A stretch of 64,000 nucleotides of DNA from Allobosea sp. (GTDB lineage: Bacteria > Pseudomonadota > Alphaproteobacteria > Rhizobiales > Beijerinckiaceae). The notes beneath the pieces are model-generated. The model saw only the letters and a program-made list of their open reading frames with translations, had not been told where the DNA came from and searched no databases. Made by a program: the position numbers and the translations under genes. The stretch spans positions 62,001 through 126,000 of the forward strand of contig NZ_JAFKFX010000030.1 in the NCBI RefSeq assembly GCF_017308075.1. The letters are read 5' to 3'. Shown piece after piece: positions 6,926 to 15,931 of this stretch (position 1 is the stretch's first letter; every line of letters begins with the position of its first letter).

Positions 6926-8443
6926 CTAGAGATAATTGGTGAGGCTGAGCTTCGAGAGGATCGAGGTCGTCTGGTAGCTCGCCTGCAACTGGTTCTGCAG
7001 CGCCAGGATCTGCACGGCCACCTCCTCGGTGGTGACGTTCTCGATGCCGTCCAGCGTGGTCGTCAGGTAGTTCTTAGTTGCGGTGTGGCGCTCCTTGGCC
7101 TGCGCCAGCGCCGTCTGCGCCGTCCCAAGCTCGACGATGATCTCGGACGGATTCTGGGTGCCGGGCGGGTAGCCGAGCGCATTGCGGCTGCGCTCGGTCA
7201 GCGCCTCGTAGCGCGCCTCGGAATTGGGATCGCTCGCCTGGAAGGTCTCGGCCGCCAGCACGGCAAATTGCGCAAGGCCGATGCGGAAGGCCTGCTCATT
7301 GGCGCGCGCGCCGGTTGCGACGAGCTGGCTCTGGTCGACCTGGACGCTGGAGGTCGCCCGCGCCGAGCCCGCCGCGTCGTCGCCCCTGTACCAGATCACC
7401 GTGTTGGCGTCGGTGCCGGGCGCTGGCGCGGTGGAGGCAGCGTCGAAGGGCGGGCCTGGAACGCGCAGCGGCGGGTTGCTCGGGCTGCCCGCGAAGAAAT
7501 TCTCGGCAGCGACCTGTGCCGACGCTGCCGAGAGGGTGGTGTTCGCCTCGCGTGACAGCGCCGCGTCGATCGTCTCGCGCAGTCTCATCGCCGTCGTGGC
7601 ATTGTCCGGACCGATCGCGAAGCTGCCATGGGCGGTGCCGTCCGTGCCCTCGGCGCGGGCGGTCAGCGTGATCTCCTCGACCGTGTCGTCGGGCAGTTTG
7701 AGCCTGATCGTCAGCGTCTCGCCGGGCAGCGGCGTTCCCACCACATCGACCGCGACATCGGCCGGAGGGCCGGCGGTGTAGTTCACCGTCAACGCCGCGG
7801 AACTGGCCGAGGCGCCGATGAGGTCGAAGCCATAGGGCGGATTGCCCGGCTCCTTGGCGATCGTCGCCGCGGTACCGGACCCTCCCGTGGTCAGCCGGCC
7901 GAAGCCGTCGACGCCGAGATCGGCCTCGCGACGCTCCGAGATCAGCTGCTTCAGCCCGGCCTTGCCGGCGCCGTCGCCGTTCATGATCAGCGAATAGTCG
8001 ACGACCGGCAGCTCGTTGGCGGTACGGCCGGAGAACAGGTAGCGGCCGTTGACATTGGTGTTGAGCAGGTCGAGCGCCTGCTTGAACTTCTCCTCGGCCA
8101 GGACCTGCGGCGCGGTACGGCCGGTCGAGCTCGGCTGGTAGCTGCCGGCGCGGGTGTCGCTCACCGTCTCGCGCGTCATCTTGGCGAAATTCTCGACCGC
8201 CTGCGTCGCCAGCTTCAGATTGACATCGGCACGCTGGATCCCGGTCAGATAACCTTCGAGCGTCGAGAGCCGGTTGTTGAGGTCGAGGCTCCTGCCCCGA
8301 TCCATGCCGAGGCCGGCGAAGGTCTCGCTCTTCTTCTTGGTGGCGAGCTGGCGCTGCAGATCGTCGAACTGCGCGCGGCTGGAGACGAACTGGTTCGGCT
8401 TGGCCGAGCGATAGGCGCCGGTGCCGGTGGCGGTGATGGTCAT
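6926..8443 (-). CDS. flgL: flagellar hook-filament junction protein FlgL
   Basis: 505 aa, long for FlgL. HAP3 links the FlgK ring to the filament. The N-terminal flagellin-like helix is present (RAQFDDLQRQLATKKKSETF, then DLNNRLSTLEGYL) with the junction motif NVNGRYLFSGR near residue 140. The C-terminus QILALQNQLQASYQTTSILS ends in the family's hydrophobic LTNYL. The extra length is a middle insertion (about residues 190-370) rich in Ala, Thr and Asp, likely a surface domain. AAGGAAA lies 9 bases before the ATG. It follows flgK by 12 bp in the same transcript. Confidence 0.93.
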   Translation of the reverse strand: MTITATGTGAYRSAKPNQFVSSRAQFDDLQRQLATKKKSETFAGLGMDRGRSLDLNNRLSTLEGYLTGIQRADVNLKLATQAVENFAKMTRETVSDTRAGSYQPSSTGRTAPQVLAEEKFKQALDLLNTNVNGRYLFSGRTANELPVVDYSLIMNGDGAGKAGLKQLISERREADLGVDGFGRLTTGGSGTAATIAKEPGNPPYGFDLIGASASSAALTVNYTAGPPADVAVDVVGTPLPGETLTIRLKLPDDTVEEITLTARAEGTDGTAHGSFAIGPDNATTAMRLRETIDAALSREANTTLSAASAQVAAENFFAGSPSNPPLRVPGPPFDAASTAPAPGTDANTVIWYRGDDAAGSARATSSVQVDQSQLVATGARANEQAFRIGLAQFAVLAAETFQASDPNSEARYEALTERSRNALGYPPGTQNPSEIIVELGTAQTALAQAKERHTATKNYLTTTLDGIENVTTEEVAVQILALQNQLQASYQTTSILSKLSLTNYL

Positions 8444-8455
8444 GGCGCGGTTTCC

Positions 8456-10318
8456 TTACAGTCTCAACAGCACGTCGAGCAGTTCCTTGACCGTCGAGAT
8501 CACGCGCGCATTGGCGGCGTAGGCCGACTGGAGCTCGATCAGGGTCGACATTTCCTGGTCGACATTGACCTGCGAGTCCTCGAGGAAGCGGCTCTGAACC
8601 GAGGCCAGCGCGACCTGCTGGCCCTCGTCCAGCCGCTGTGCGGCCGCGCTCGCCTGCCCCTGGCCGGCGACGATGCGCTGGACGAAACTCGCCATCGTCA
8701 TCGAGGAGGTGTTGCGTGACCCGTCGAAGCCGGTGGCGTTGGTGAAGCTGCGCTGGCTCGAGGTCAGCCGGTCGAGCAGGAATTGCGGCCGCGTCGTATC
8801 GCCCTCCGGAGTGCTCGGGCTGACCAGGACGAGGGCCTTGGGGTTGGTCGCAAGATTGGGATTGACGACGATCCGGGAGGCGAAGCCCACCGACTGCGCC
8901 CCGCCCTCATAAGAGCCGGTATAGGCGCCGTTGGCGCGGCCGGAATCGACGAAGAAGGGCAGTTCCGCCGTGCCGCCGCTCAGCAGATCCTGGGTCGGGC
9001 GGGCGGTCAGGCCGAGCACGTCTCGGGTACCGCCGGCGCCGTCATCGACGATCCGCAGCACCGAGCCGGTGTTCGAGATCGTGAAGCCGGGGCCGACCGC
9101 CGCCTGCATCTGCGCCGCGACCGAAGCCGGGCCGCCGGAGAAATCGATGCCGATGACCCGGTTATTGGCATCGCCCTCCGCCGAGGCGGGCAGCGGCAGC
9201 GAAGCGGCGGAATCGACACGCACGAAGGTGTAGCGCTGCGTCTGCCCACCGGGCGTGACCTTGTAGTCGAGCGTCACCGTGTTGCCGGCCTTCAGGCCGG
9301 CGAGGTCGACATCGAAGCCGGTGGCAGCGCCGGCGGTCGCCGCCGTGCCCGCGATCTCGCGATCGGAGAGCGCGCTGGCGAGCTGGGCCGCGATCTCGTC
9401 GAGTTGCGCCTGTGCCTGGACCAGCGTCTTGTCGCGCAGCTCGATCAGGGCGCCGATCTCGCCGGAGCGGAAGGTGTTGTTGGCGATGGCGTCGAAGCCG
9501 TTGCCGGAGATATCCTTCGCGACGATCGTGCCGACGCCGCGCTGCGCCGGATCCGAGTTCCATTGCGCGGCCGGGCCGAGCGCGCTGCGCTGGTCGAACG
9601 CGAAGGTGACCGTCGGCCGACCGTCGAAGAGCTGCGTGCCGGAGGCGGCGGTGATGGAGATTCCGCCATTCGGCTGCTCGCTCGTGCGGATCTCGACATA
9701 TTGTGAGAGCTCCGAGACGATCCGGTCGCGCTGGTCGCGCAGATCGGCCGTGCCCGAGCTCGCCTCGCCATTGACGATGCGGGCGTTGACCTTGGTCAGC
9801 GATTCCAGCAGCTCGTTGACCCGGCCCACCGCATTGCCGATGCCGGCCTCGGCCTGGTTGCGCAGGGTCTGCACGCCCTCCGACATCGAGCGCAGGCGGC
9901 TGGCGAGCTGGCTTGCGGCATCGAGCACGGCGGTGCGGCTGGTATAGGAGGACGGGTCGTTGCGCAGCGCCTGCAGCGAATTGGTGAAGGTGCTGAACAT
10001 CGTGTCCAGCGCGGTCGCACTGCCGGGAGCACCATAGAGGCGGTCGAGCCCGGCGAAGGCCTCGGCGCGCGTCGCGGTATAGGCGGCGCCGGAGCTTTCC
10101 TGCCAGAGCTGGTGCTGGACGATCCGGTCGAGCAGGCGCTGGACATTGGGATTGTTGACGCCGACCGTCCGCCCGGTGCTCGAATCGAGATTCGAGACCG
10201 TGCGCCGGACATAGCCGGCCGTGCCGACATTGGCGACGTTCTGCGAGACGACGCCGATCCCGGTCTGCGTGCCGCGCAGACCGGAGATGGCGGTGTCGAG
10301 AGCGGTTCCGAGCCCCAT
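8456..10318 (-). CDS. flgK: flagellar hook-associated protein FlgK
   Basis: 620 aa, a normal to long FlgK. HAP1 forms the first junction zone on the hook. The N-terminus has the axial-protein motif (LDTAISGLRGTQTGIGVVSQ, then NVANVGTAGYVRR) and the C-terminus has NVDQEMSTLIELQSAYAANA followed by VISTVKELLDVLLRL. I chose ATG 10318: AGGAG lies 6 bases before it, whereas the TTG two codons upstream would abut the AGGAG. flgE lies 64 bp upstream and flgL 12 bp downstream, so flgE-flgK-flgL reads as one operon. Confidence 0.95.
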   Translation of the reverse strand: MGLGTALDTAISGLRGTQTGIGVVSQNVANVGTAGYVRRTVSNLDSSTGRTVGVNNPNVQRLLDRIVQHQLWQESSGAAYTATRAEAFAGLDRLYGAPGSATALDTMFSTFTNSLQALRNDPSSYTSRTAVLDAASQLASRLRSMSEGVQTLRNQAEAGIGNAVGRVNELLESLTKVNARIVNGEASSGTADLRDQRDRIVSELSQYVEIRTSEQPNGGISITAASGTQLFDGRPTVTFAFDQRSALGPAAQWNSDPAQRGVGTIVAKDISGNGFDAIANNTFRSGEIGALIELRDKTLVQAQAQLDEIAAQLASALSDREIAGTAATAGAATGFDVDLAGLKAGNTVTLDYKVTPGGQTQRYTFVRVDSAASLPLPASAEGDANNRVIGIDFSGGPASVAAQMQAAVGPGFTISNTGSVLRIVDDGAGGTRDVLGLTARPTQDLLSGGTAELPFFVDSGRANGAYTGSYEGGAQSVGFASRIVVNPNLATNPKALVLVSPSTPEGDTTRPQFLLDRLTSSQRSFTNATGFDGSRNTSSMTMASFVQRIVAGQGQASAAAQRLDEGQQVALASVQSRFLEDSQVNVDQEMSTLIELQSAYAANARVISTVKELLDVLLRL

Positions 10319-10382
10319 CGTCAACTCCTGTCGTCTCGCCCCGGCCCTCCTGGACCGTCAGGCCGCCGGCGCGCGAACGTCT

Positions 10383-11795
10383 TCAGCGAATGATGTTGAA
10401 GACGTCGCGCAGCATCTCCTGCGCCGTCGAGATCACCTTGGTGTTGGCCGAATAGGCCTGCTGGGTGATGATCATCTTCGAGAATTCGTCGGCGATGTCG
10501 GTGTTGGACTGCTCGACATTGCCGCCGATCAGCTGGGAGGTGCCGAGACCGACGATCGGCGCGCCCGACTCGATCGTCTCCTCGAAGGCGCCGCCATCGA
10601 GGCGCTTCAGCGCATTGCCCGCATTGAACCGGGCCACCGAGATCTGCGCCAGCGCGACGACCTGGCCGTTGCTGAAAGTGCCGATGACCTGTCCCTCGTT
10701 CGAGATCGAGACGCGGTCGAGCGTGCCGGCGGTGTAGCCGTTCTGGCGGATACTGCGGGCGTCGATCTGGCCGCTGGTGTCGCCGTTCTGCGTCAGGCTG
10801 GTGCCGTTGGTCACGATCGTGATGGGAGCGGTAGCCGGGGAGATCGCCGTGCCGCCGATCGTCATGGGCGGTATCGTGATGTTGCCGCTGGCGGGGGTCG
10901 TCATCTTGCCGGTCGAATCGAAGGTGATGTCGACATTGACGTTGCGGTAGGCGACGGTGGAGCCGGTGGCTCCGGTGTTCTCGGCGATGAAGAGGTTCCA
11001 GGTGTCGGCGACCGCCGGCGGGCCGGCCGTGGCGTTGGAAACCTTGGCCCAGCGCAGCTCGACGCTGGTCGCCTTGCCGAGCGTGTCATAAACCGTGACC
11101 GAGCCGCCCGGGATCGAGCGGTTGAGGAAAGTGGTCATATCGCTGCCGACCACGGTGCCGGTGCCGCCCGAGGCCGTCGTCCCGGGATTGGTGCCGAAGC
11201 CAGTGCCGGCGTTCAGCAGCTCGGAGCCTGCCGTCGTCGAAACGGCGCTGTTGGTCTTCGGATAGGCCGGGATATTGGCGCTGTATTCGATCTCGGTGGT
11301 CGCCTTGGCCGGGAACTGGTCCTTGGTGATGCGCAGCACGTCGGGCTGGCTGCCGATCACCTGACCGGTCACCGGATCGATCTTCTGACCCTTGAGATAG
11401 TAGCCGGCGCCGTTGACGAGATAGCCGTCGGCGTCGAAGTCGAAATCGCCGCGGCGGGTGTAGAGATTGCTGTTTGCGAACTGGGTCGAGGCGCCGACGC
11501 CGCTCTGGCGCTGGTCGACCACGAAGAAGCCGTCGCCGTTGATCGCCGCATTGGTGTCGATGCGCGTCGAGTTCAAATCGCCCTGGATTGTGTTGGTGGC
11601 GCGGCTATAGGACGCGACCGAGCCGGCGATCTGGCGGTTCAGCGCCGTATCCGGGATCAGGTCGGAGAAGCTGGTGTCGACCCGCTTGAAGCCGGCGGTC
11701 CGCGAGTTCGCAATGTTGCCGGAGATATTCTCGAGGGCATAGGACTGGGCCTGCATGCCCGTCACCGCCGTCGTCAGCGCACTGAAAACACCCAT
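10383..11795 (-). CDS. flgE: flagellar hook protein FlgE
   Basis: 470 aa. FlgE polymerises into the hook. The N-terminal axial motif is LTTAVTGMQAQSYALENISG followed by NIANSRTAGFKR. A hook/basal-body segment follows (AAINGDGFFVVDQ, near residue 85), then the FlgE D2-type middle with a long Ser/Thr/Gly region. The C-terminus has GGNVEQSNTDIADEFSKMII, TQQAYSANTKVISTAQEMLR and DVFNIIR. AGGTGAGG lies just upstream of the ATG and a sigma-54-like element about 70 bp upstream. It heads the flgE-flgK-flgL run. Confidence 0.95.
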   Translation of the reverse strand: MGVFSALTTAVTGMQAQSYALENISGNIANSRTAGFKRVDTSFSDLIPDTALNRQIAGSVASYSRATNTIQGDLNSTRIDTNAAINGDGFFVVDQRQSGVGASTQFANSNLYTRRGDFDFDADGYLVNGAGYYLKGQKIDPVTGQVIGSQPDVLRITKDQFPAKATTEIEYSANIPAYPKTNSAVSTTAGSELLNAGTGFGTNPGTTASGGTGTVVGSDMTTFLNRSIPGGSVTVYDTLGKATSVELRWAKVSNATAGPPAVADTWNLFIAENTGATGSTVAYRNVNVDITFDSTGKMTTPASGNITIPPMTIGGTAISPATAPITIVTNGTSLTQNGDTSGQIDARSIRQNGYTAGTLDRVSISNEGQVIGTFSNGQVVALAQISVARFNAGNALKRLDGGAFEETIESGAPIVGLGTSQLIGGNVEQSNTDIADEFSKMIITQQAYSANTKVISTAQEMLRDVFNIIR

Positions 11796-11865
11796 CGCAA
11801 CCTCACCTGGCCATCAGACCCGGACAGCGCCCCCCATGGGCGGCATGTCGAACCGCAGGTGAGTT

Positions 11866-11881
11866 TGCACGCCCCGTGCCA
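11866..11881 (-). promoter_or_regulatory. sigma-54-like promoter for flgE
   Basis: On the minus strand the sequence reads TGGCACGGGGCGTGCA: the -24 element TGGCACG is perfect and GG-N10-GC spacing is exact, with one mismatch in the -12 TTGCA (G for the first T). The -12 lies about 70 bp before the flgE ATG. Hook genes are sigma-54 dependent in Caulobacter and in one Bradyrhizobium flagellar system. Confidence 0.5.
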
Positions 11882-11960
11882 CGGCCAGGGCTGAGATATT
11901 TCAAGAACTTGGATGGTTTTCAGAGCGTTTCCCGGCGCTTCCGACCGGGCAGATTCGTCC

Positions 11961-11986
11961 GGCACCGGCAAATTCTGCCGGGTGCC
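11961..11986. repeat. imperfect hairpin in the flgE upstream region
   Basis: GGCACCGGCA and TGCCGGGTGCC pair with one bulge around AATTC. It is the only clear secondary structure in the 297-bp gap between flgE and the next minus-strand gene. It has no T-run, so it could be a weak terminator for neither side or a regulatory dyad. I see nothing else in this gap apart from the flgE promoter candidate. Confidence 0.3.
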
Positions 11987-12092
11987 CCTGTCCGTCTCGG
12001 CACCAGATTGTCTTCGAATATGTCGACGTCATTCTGGACAAGCCGCGCCGCGGCGCTCTCCGGAATGACGGTGCCGGCCAAAGAGATACGCT

Positions 12093-13100
12093 TCAGCTCT
12101 CCTTGCCGCCCCAACCCGACAGGTCCCCGGCCACGTCCGACAGGCCGGGCGGCTGCGCCTCGACAAAGGGCAGCGGCCGGCAGACGGCAATCGCGGCGAG
12201 GCCGATGCGGGCGGTCAGCAGCCCGTTCAGCACGCCCTCGCCGAGCTTGGCCGAGAGCCTCGCCGCCAGCCCCTGGCCGAGCACCTGCTGGACCACCGCG
12301 TCGCCGGCCGCGATGCCGCCAGTGACGACGAGATGGCCGAGCACATGCCGCGCCAGCCTGAGCAGGCCGAGGGTCCCCGGCCGGCCGGCATAGACACCGG
12401 CGACCGCCCGCAGCAGCCGGGCGCAGGCGACGAGCACGAAGACCACGTCGATCAGCGCGCGCGGGCTGACGGCGGTGACCAGCGAGACCCGCCGCGCCGC
12501 CTGCGCCACCTGCGCCTGGGCGAGCGCATCGAGCGGAGCCATCAGGCTGCGCTCGGCGACCGTGAGGAGATCCCGCGCCGCCAGCAATTGCGGGGTGTGG
12601 GCGGCAAGCTCGGCCCGGCCCTTGGCGGTCTCCGCCCGGCCCGAATAGAGCCGTTCAAGATCGGCCGTGACGGCCCGAGCCTTGGCGAGGTCGCTTTCGG
12701 CGAGCGCCGCGACGGCGCGCTCGCGCAAGGCCTCGACCCGGCGTTCGCGCAGGATGTCGCGCAGCACGCGGGCGAGCATGACGAGGAGCGCCAGCGCCGC
12801 GAGACCGGCGCAGATCAGCGCCGCAATGCCGACGGCCGGGTTAAGGGCGAGCAGCCACCTGATCGTCTGCTCGGTCCAGATCGTGGCGGAGAGTACGAGC
12901 AGGCCCGACAGCGCCGCGACGAACAGGCTCCCCCAGCTGAAGCCGCGGCGGCGCGGTACCGGTGTGGCGGGCGCCGCCTCTGGTTCGATCGGCTCGTGCT
13001 CCGGCAGGATCGCGACGTCGCCGCCGGCGGCCAGCCGCTCGGACAGCTCGTCTTCCGGCCTCGCCGGGTCGAGACGGACGGCTCGTGGTGCCTTGCTCAC
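12093..13100 (-). CDS. TIGR01620 / YcjF-like inner membrane protein (DUF697)
   Basis: 335 aa. After about 50 charged residues come two membrane segments (LFVAALSGLLVLSATIW and AALICAGLAALALLVML, residues about 60-115). A soluble helical stretch with repeated RERRVEALRERA-type charge follows, then the DUF697 half: RALIDVVFVLVACARLLRA, LARHVLGHLVVTGGIAAGDA and LSAKLGEGVLNGLLTARIGL. YcjF, the E. coli relative, is paired with YcjX as it is here; both respond to stress in enterobacteria, but the molecular function is unknown. The start lies 13 bp after the YcjX-like stop. Confidence 0.85.
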   Translation of the reverse strand: MSKAPRAVRLDPARPEDELSERLAAGGDVAILPEHEPIEPEAAPATPVPRRRGFSWGSLFVAALSGLLVLSATIWTEQTIRWLLALNPAVGIAALICAGLAALALLVMLARVLRDILRERRVEALRERAVAALAESDLAKARAVTADLERLYSGRAETAKGRAELAAHTPQLLAARDLLTVAERSLMAPLDALAQAQVAQAARRVSLVTAVSPRALIDVVFVLVACARLLRAVAGVYAGRPGTLGLLRLARHVLGHLVVTGGIAAGDAVVQQVLGQGLAARLSAKLGEGVLNGLLTARIGLAAIAVCRPLPFVEAQPPGLSDVAGDLSGWGGKES

Positions 13101-13113
13101 CCTTGCCCTCCCC

Positions 13114-14562
13114 TCATGCCAGCCGGTCGCCGATCAGGAATTCGAGCGCACGGTCGAGGCGGATCTGCGGCGGCGGCGAAAGCCTTCCGCCGGCATCCGG
13201 CTTGACCAATGGCGGGCGGAAGCGCGGCGCGCGCACCTGCCAGCGCGGCGTCGCCGGATCGAAGATCGCCTCGGGCCGCTGCGGCAATTCGCCGGGAAAG
13301 ATCGCGGCCTCGGTCTGGCCATCGAAGACCTCGCCATCGACGACCTCGCCGGCCTCGGGCACGCCGGCGATCGCCGGCAGCTCCTCGCGTCCGTCGCGGA
13401 TGCGGACCTCGCGCGTCGCGCGGATCGCGGCGAAGGCCATCGCCTCGACCTTGGCGCCCGCCCCTTGCGCCTTGCTCGCGGCGCGCGCCACCAGATGCGA
13501 CATCACATTGGCGAGCCGGTCATGGCTGGTGTGGTGGATATGGTCGGCCTTGGTCGCGGCGAAGAGCACCTTCTCGATGCGCGGCGCGAACAGGCTGGAG
13601 AGCCAGGAATTGCGGCCGACCGAGAAGGCCGACAGCGCCTGGCCGAGCGCCGTCTCGAGATCGGCGAGCGCAGCCGGGCCGGCATCGAGCGCCGCCAGCG
13701 CGTCGACCAGTACGATCTGCCGGTCGAGCCTGGCGAAATGCTCGCGGAAGAACGGCACCACCACGACCCGCTTATAGGCCTCGAAGCGCTCCGCCATCAG
13801 CCCGGCGAGCGTGCCCGGCGCGGGCTGGACGCCGGGCGGAAGATCGAGCGGCGCGAAGGTCAGCGCCGGCGAGCCATCGAGATCGCCCGGCATCAGGAAG
13901 CGCCCGGGCGGCGTCACCGCGACGGCCTCGGGGTCGGCTCGCAGCGCCGCGAGATAGGCCTTGAAGCGCTCGCTCGCCGCCTCCGCCGCCATCTCGTCGG
14001 CAGGGCCGCCGGGATCGCGGGCTTTCAGATCCTCGAGCCAGGGCGTCGCCACCGGCAGGCGATGCGGCTTGCGCGCATCGACGACCTCCTGGGCCGACCA
14101 GCCGGCATAGTCCTGGCCGATCAAAGCGAGGTCGAGCAGCCATTCGCCGGGATAATCGACGATGTCGAGGGTCAGCGTCGCCGGCCCCTTGAACCAGCCC
14201 TGCGCCCGCTCATAGTCGATCTCCAGCCGCAGCTCCGAGATGCGGCGGGTCGATTCCGGCCAGCGCCGATCCGGCCCCGACAGGGCGGCGCGGTGCGCCT
14301 CGTAGGGAAAGCGCGGAATATCGGGATCGGGCTGCGGCACCAGCCGCACGCGGGCGATCCGCCCTTCCGCCGAAGCCTTCAGCACCGGCAATTTGGCGCC
14401 TTCGACCAGATTCTGGATCAGCGCCGTGGTGAAGACGGTCTTGCCCGAGCGCGACAGGCCGGTCACGCCGATGCGCAGCCGTGGCCGCGCCAGGCCGAGC
14501 AGGCTGTCGCCGAAAGCCAGCGCCGCATCGCGGGCCTCGTCGAGATAGGAGGCCGACGCCAT
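13114..14562 (-). CDS. YcjX-like P-loop NTPase (DUF463)
   Basis: 482 aa. The Walker A motif GLSRSGKT is at residues 35-42, preceded by RLRIGVTG. Downstream lie IVDYPGEWLLDL, a G-domain-like switch segment, and ATKADHIHHTSHDRL, the NKxD-like specificity region. YcjX is a GTPase-like protein known from phage-shock and heat-shock regulons, usually encoded next to YcjF. I placed the start at ATG 14562, 13 bp after sixA ends. A longer frame running into sixA gives a basic, low-complexity N-terminus with no similarity to the family. Its YcjF-like partner follows directly. Confidence 0.88.
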   Translation of the reverse strand: MASASYLDEARDAALAFGDSLLGLARPRLRIGVTGLSRSGKTVFTTALIQNLVEGAKLPVLKASAEGRIARVRLVPQPDPDIPRFPYEAHRAALSGPDRRWPESTRRISELRLEIDYERAQGWFKGPATLTLDIVDYPGEWLLDLALIGQDYAGWSAQEVVDARKPHRLPVATPWLEDLKARDPGGPADEMAAEAASERFKAYLAALRADPEAVAVTPPGRFLMPGDLDGSPALTFAPLDLPPGVQPAPGTLAGLMAERFEAYKRVVVVPFFREHFARLDRQIVLVDALAALDAGPAALADLETALGQALSAFSVGRNSWLSSLFAPRIEKVLFAATKADHIHHTSHDRLANVMSHLVARAASKAQGAGAKVEAMAFAAIRATREVRIRDGREELPAIAGVPEAGEVVDGEVFDGQTEAAIFPGELPQRPEAIFDPATPRWQVRAPRFRPPLVKPDAGGRLSPPPQIRLDRALEFLIGDRLA

Positions 14563-14575
14563 CAGGCCGGGCGCC

Positions 14576-15112
14576 TCACTCGTCCGGCCCCTCGCCCAGC
14601 GAGGCGGGCGTGACGAAACGGTCGAGCCGGCCGGAGCGGGGCGCAAGGTCGCGCCAGTCCTCGATGTCGAAATCGAGCACCGCAAGCCCGGCGGTCGGAT
14701 ATTTCTGGGCCATGCGTGCCGCCGCATAGCGGTCGCCATGGCTGGTGAGCTTGGAGGCCAGCTCCTCGAAGCCGGGGTTGTGGCCGATCATCAGCAGAGT
14801 CCGCACCGAAGGCTCGACCTCCTGCACCACCGCGAGCAGGCGCTCGGACGGCGATTCATAGATCCGCGGCTCGAACTGCGTCGCCGGCTTTTCCGACAGC
14901 ATCGGCCGCACCAGCTCCCAGGTCTCGACCGTGCGCTTGGCCGGCGAGATCAGGACGAGGTCGGGCAGCAGCAATTCCTCGGCGAGATAGCGGCCCATCA
15001 GCGGCGCGGCTTCCCGCCCGCGCGTGGCGAGCGGCCGGTCACGATCGGCGGTGTTGGCGGGCCAGGCCGATTTGGCATGGCGCAGGAGCATCAGGCGGCG
15101 CATGACCGCCAT
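14576..15112 (-). CDS. sixA: SixA-type phosphohistidine phosphatase
   Basis: 178 aa, histidine phosphatase fold. The catalytic RHAKS motif (Arg11, His12) is near the N-terminus, and the second histidine is in MIGHNPGFEEL. SixA removes phosphate from histidine on HPr-type or phosphorelay proteins, for example ArcB or NPr in E. coli. The Lys after RHA separates it from phosphoglycerate mutases. It heads the sixA-ycjX-ycjF run and ends 13 bp before ycjX. Which phosphohistidine it acts on here cannot be read from the sequence. Confidence 0.87.
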   Translation of the reverse strand: MAVMRRLMLLRHAKSAWPANTADRDRPLATRGREAAPLMGRYLAEELLLPDLVLISPAKRTVETWELVRPMLSEKPATQFEPRIYESPSERLLAVVQEVEPSVRTLLMIGHNPGFEELASKLTSHGDRYAAARMAQKYPTAGLAVLDFDIEDWRDLAPRSGRLDRFVTPASLGEGPDE

Positions 15113-15141
15113 CTAACCATGCCCGCCGGGATTTGCGAGGG

Positions 15142-15828
15142 CTATGCTCCGACATCGCTCCGCCGCTGGCGCACCGCGCTGACCAGCAACTGCACGAGTT
15201 GCTGGGAATAGAGCTTCAGCAGGCGCTCGCGGCCGCCGGGCAGGGTCTCGAATGAGCCGAGCTGGCCATCGATCAGCATCGTCGAAAATCCGTGCGTCAG
15301 CGACCAGACGAAGAGGATCGCGCCGAGATCGGCATCCTCGGAATAGCTCGACGGCAACCGCGTCAGCGGATCGTCCGTCATTTGCCGCCCGAGGGCCAGC
15401 TTGGTTTCGCGCACCAGGATGCCGAAGGCCCGCAGGCCGGCGCGCATCAGCGCGTCGTCGCCGCGCTTCAGGCCGAGACGCCCGAAGACGACCCGGAAGC
15501 GGCCGGGCCGCGCCAGGGCGGCCGCGACATAGGCGTCCGCGATCGCCGCGAGCCGGTCGCCGCCGCTCGTGACGGCCTCCGCCACCGCCGCCTCCATCGC
15601 ATTGGAAAGCTCGTCGAAGCCGAGCGTCGCCACGGCGGTCAGCAAGCCCACCAGATTGCCGAAATGATGCGCCGGCGCCGCCGGCGAAACCCCGGCACGC
15701 CGGGCGCATTCGCGCAGGGTGAAGCCGTCGACGCCCTTCTCGGCCAGCACCGCCTCGGCCGCGTTGATCATCGCCTGGCGCAGATCGCCATGATGATAAC
15801 CGCCGCGCCCCGCTACCCCGATCGCCAT
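15142..15828 (-). CDS. TetR/AcrR family transcriptional regulator
   Basis: 228 aa. The N-terminal helix-turn-helix is at residues about 15-60 (GDLRQAMINAAEAVLAEKG, then FTLRECARRAGVSPAAPAHH FG in sequence). The ending of the HTH, PAAPAHHFGN, is typical of TetR proteins with the WHG-type ligand domain. The C-terminal half is helical and would bind a small hydrophobic ligand. It is divergent from the ABA4-like membrane gene, and the 103-bp gap carries three GTCAA-type sites and a perfect dyad, so it most likely represses that gene and itself. Confidence 0.9.
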   Translation of the reverse strand: MAIGVAGRGGYHHGDLRQAMINAAEAVLAEKGVDGFTLRECARRAGVSPAAPAHHFGNLVGLLTAVATLGFDELSNAMEAAVAEAVTSGGDRLAAIADAYVAAALARPGRFRVVFGRLGLKRGDDALMRAGLRAFGILVRETKLALGRQMTDDPLTRLPSSYSEDADLGAILFVWSLTHGFSTMLIDGQLGSFETLPGGRERLLKLYSQQLVQLLVSAVRQRRSDVGA

Positions 15829-15844
15829 TGCCGGCCTCGCATCT

Positions 15845-15922
15845 TTACAGCGTCAAAATCTAACTTGACGCCGTCAAGATAGCGCAATAGGCAGAGGCGG
15901 CAACTTAACAGCGTCAAGATCG
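15845..15922. promoter_or_regulatory. TetR operator cluster between the divergent genes
   Basis: CTTGACG-C-CGTCAAG (15864-15878) is a perfect 7-bp dyad. Two direct copies of a longer motif, TTACAGCGTCAAAATC (15845) and TTAACAGCGTCAAGATC (15905), flank it. TTGACG in the dyad could also serve as a -35 for the + gene, so a bound repressor would block it. Confidence 0.6.
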
Positions 15923-15931
15923 GAGTTTGCG

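Noticed and set aside
14563-14739. N-terminal extension of the YcjX-like gene into sixA
   Set aside because: The extra residues are basic and low-complexity while sixA has its catalytic motifs in the other phase.
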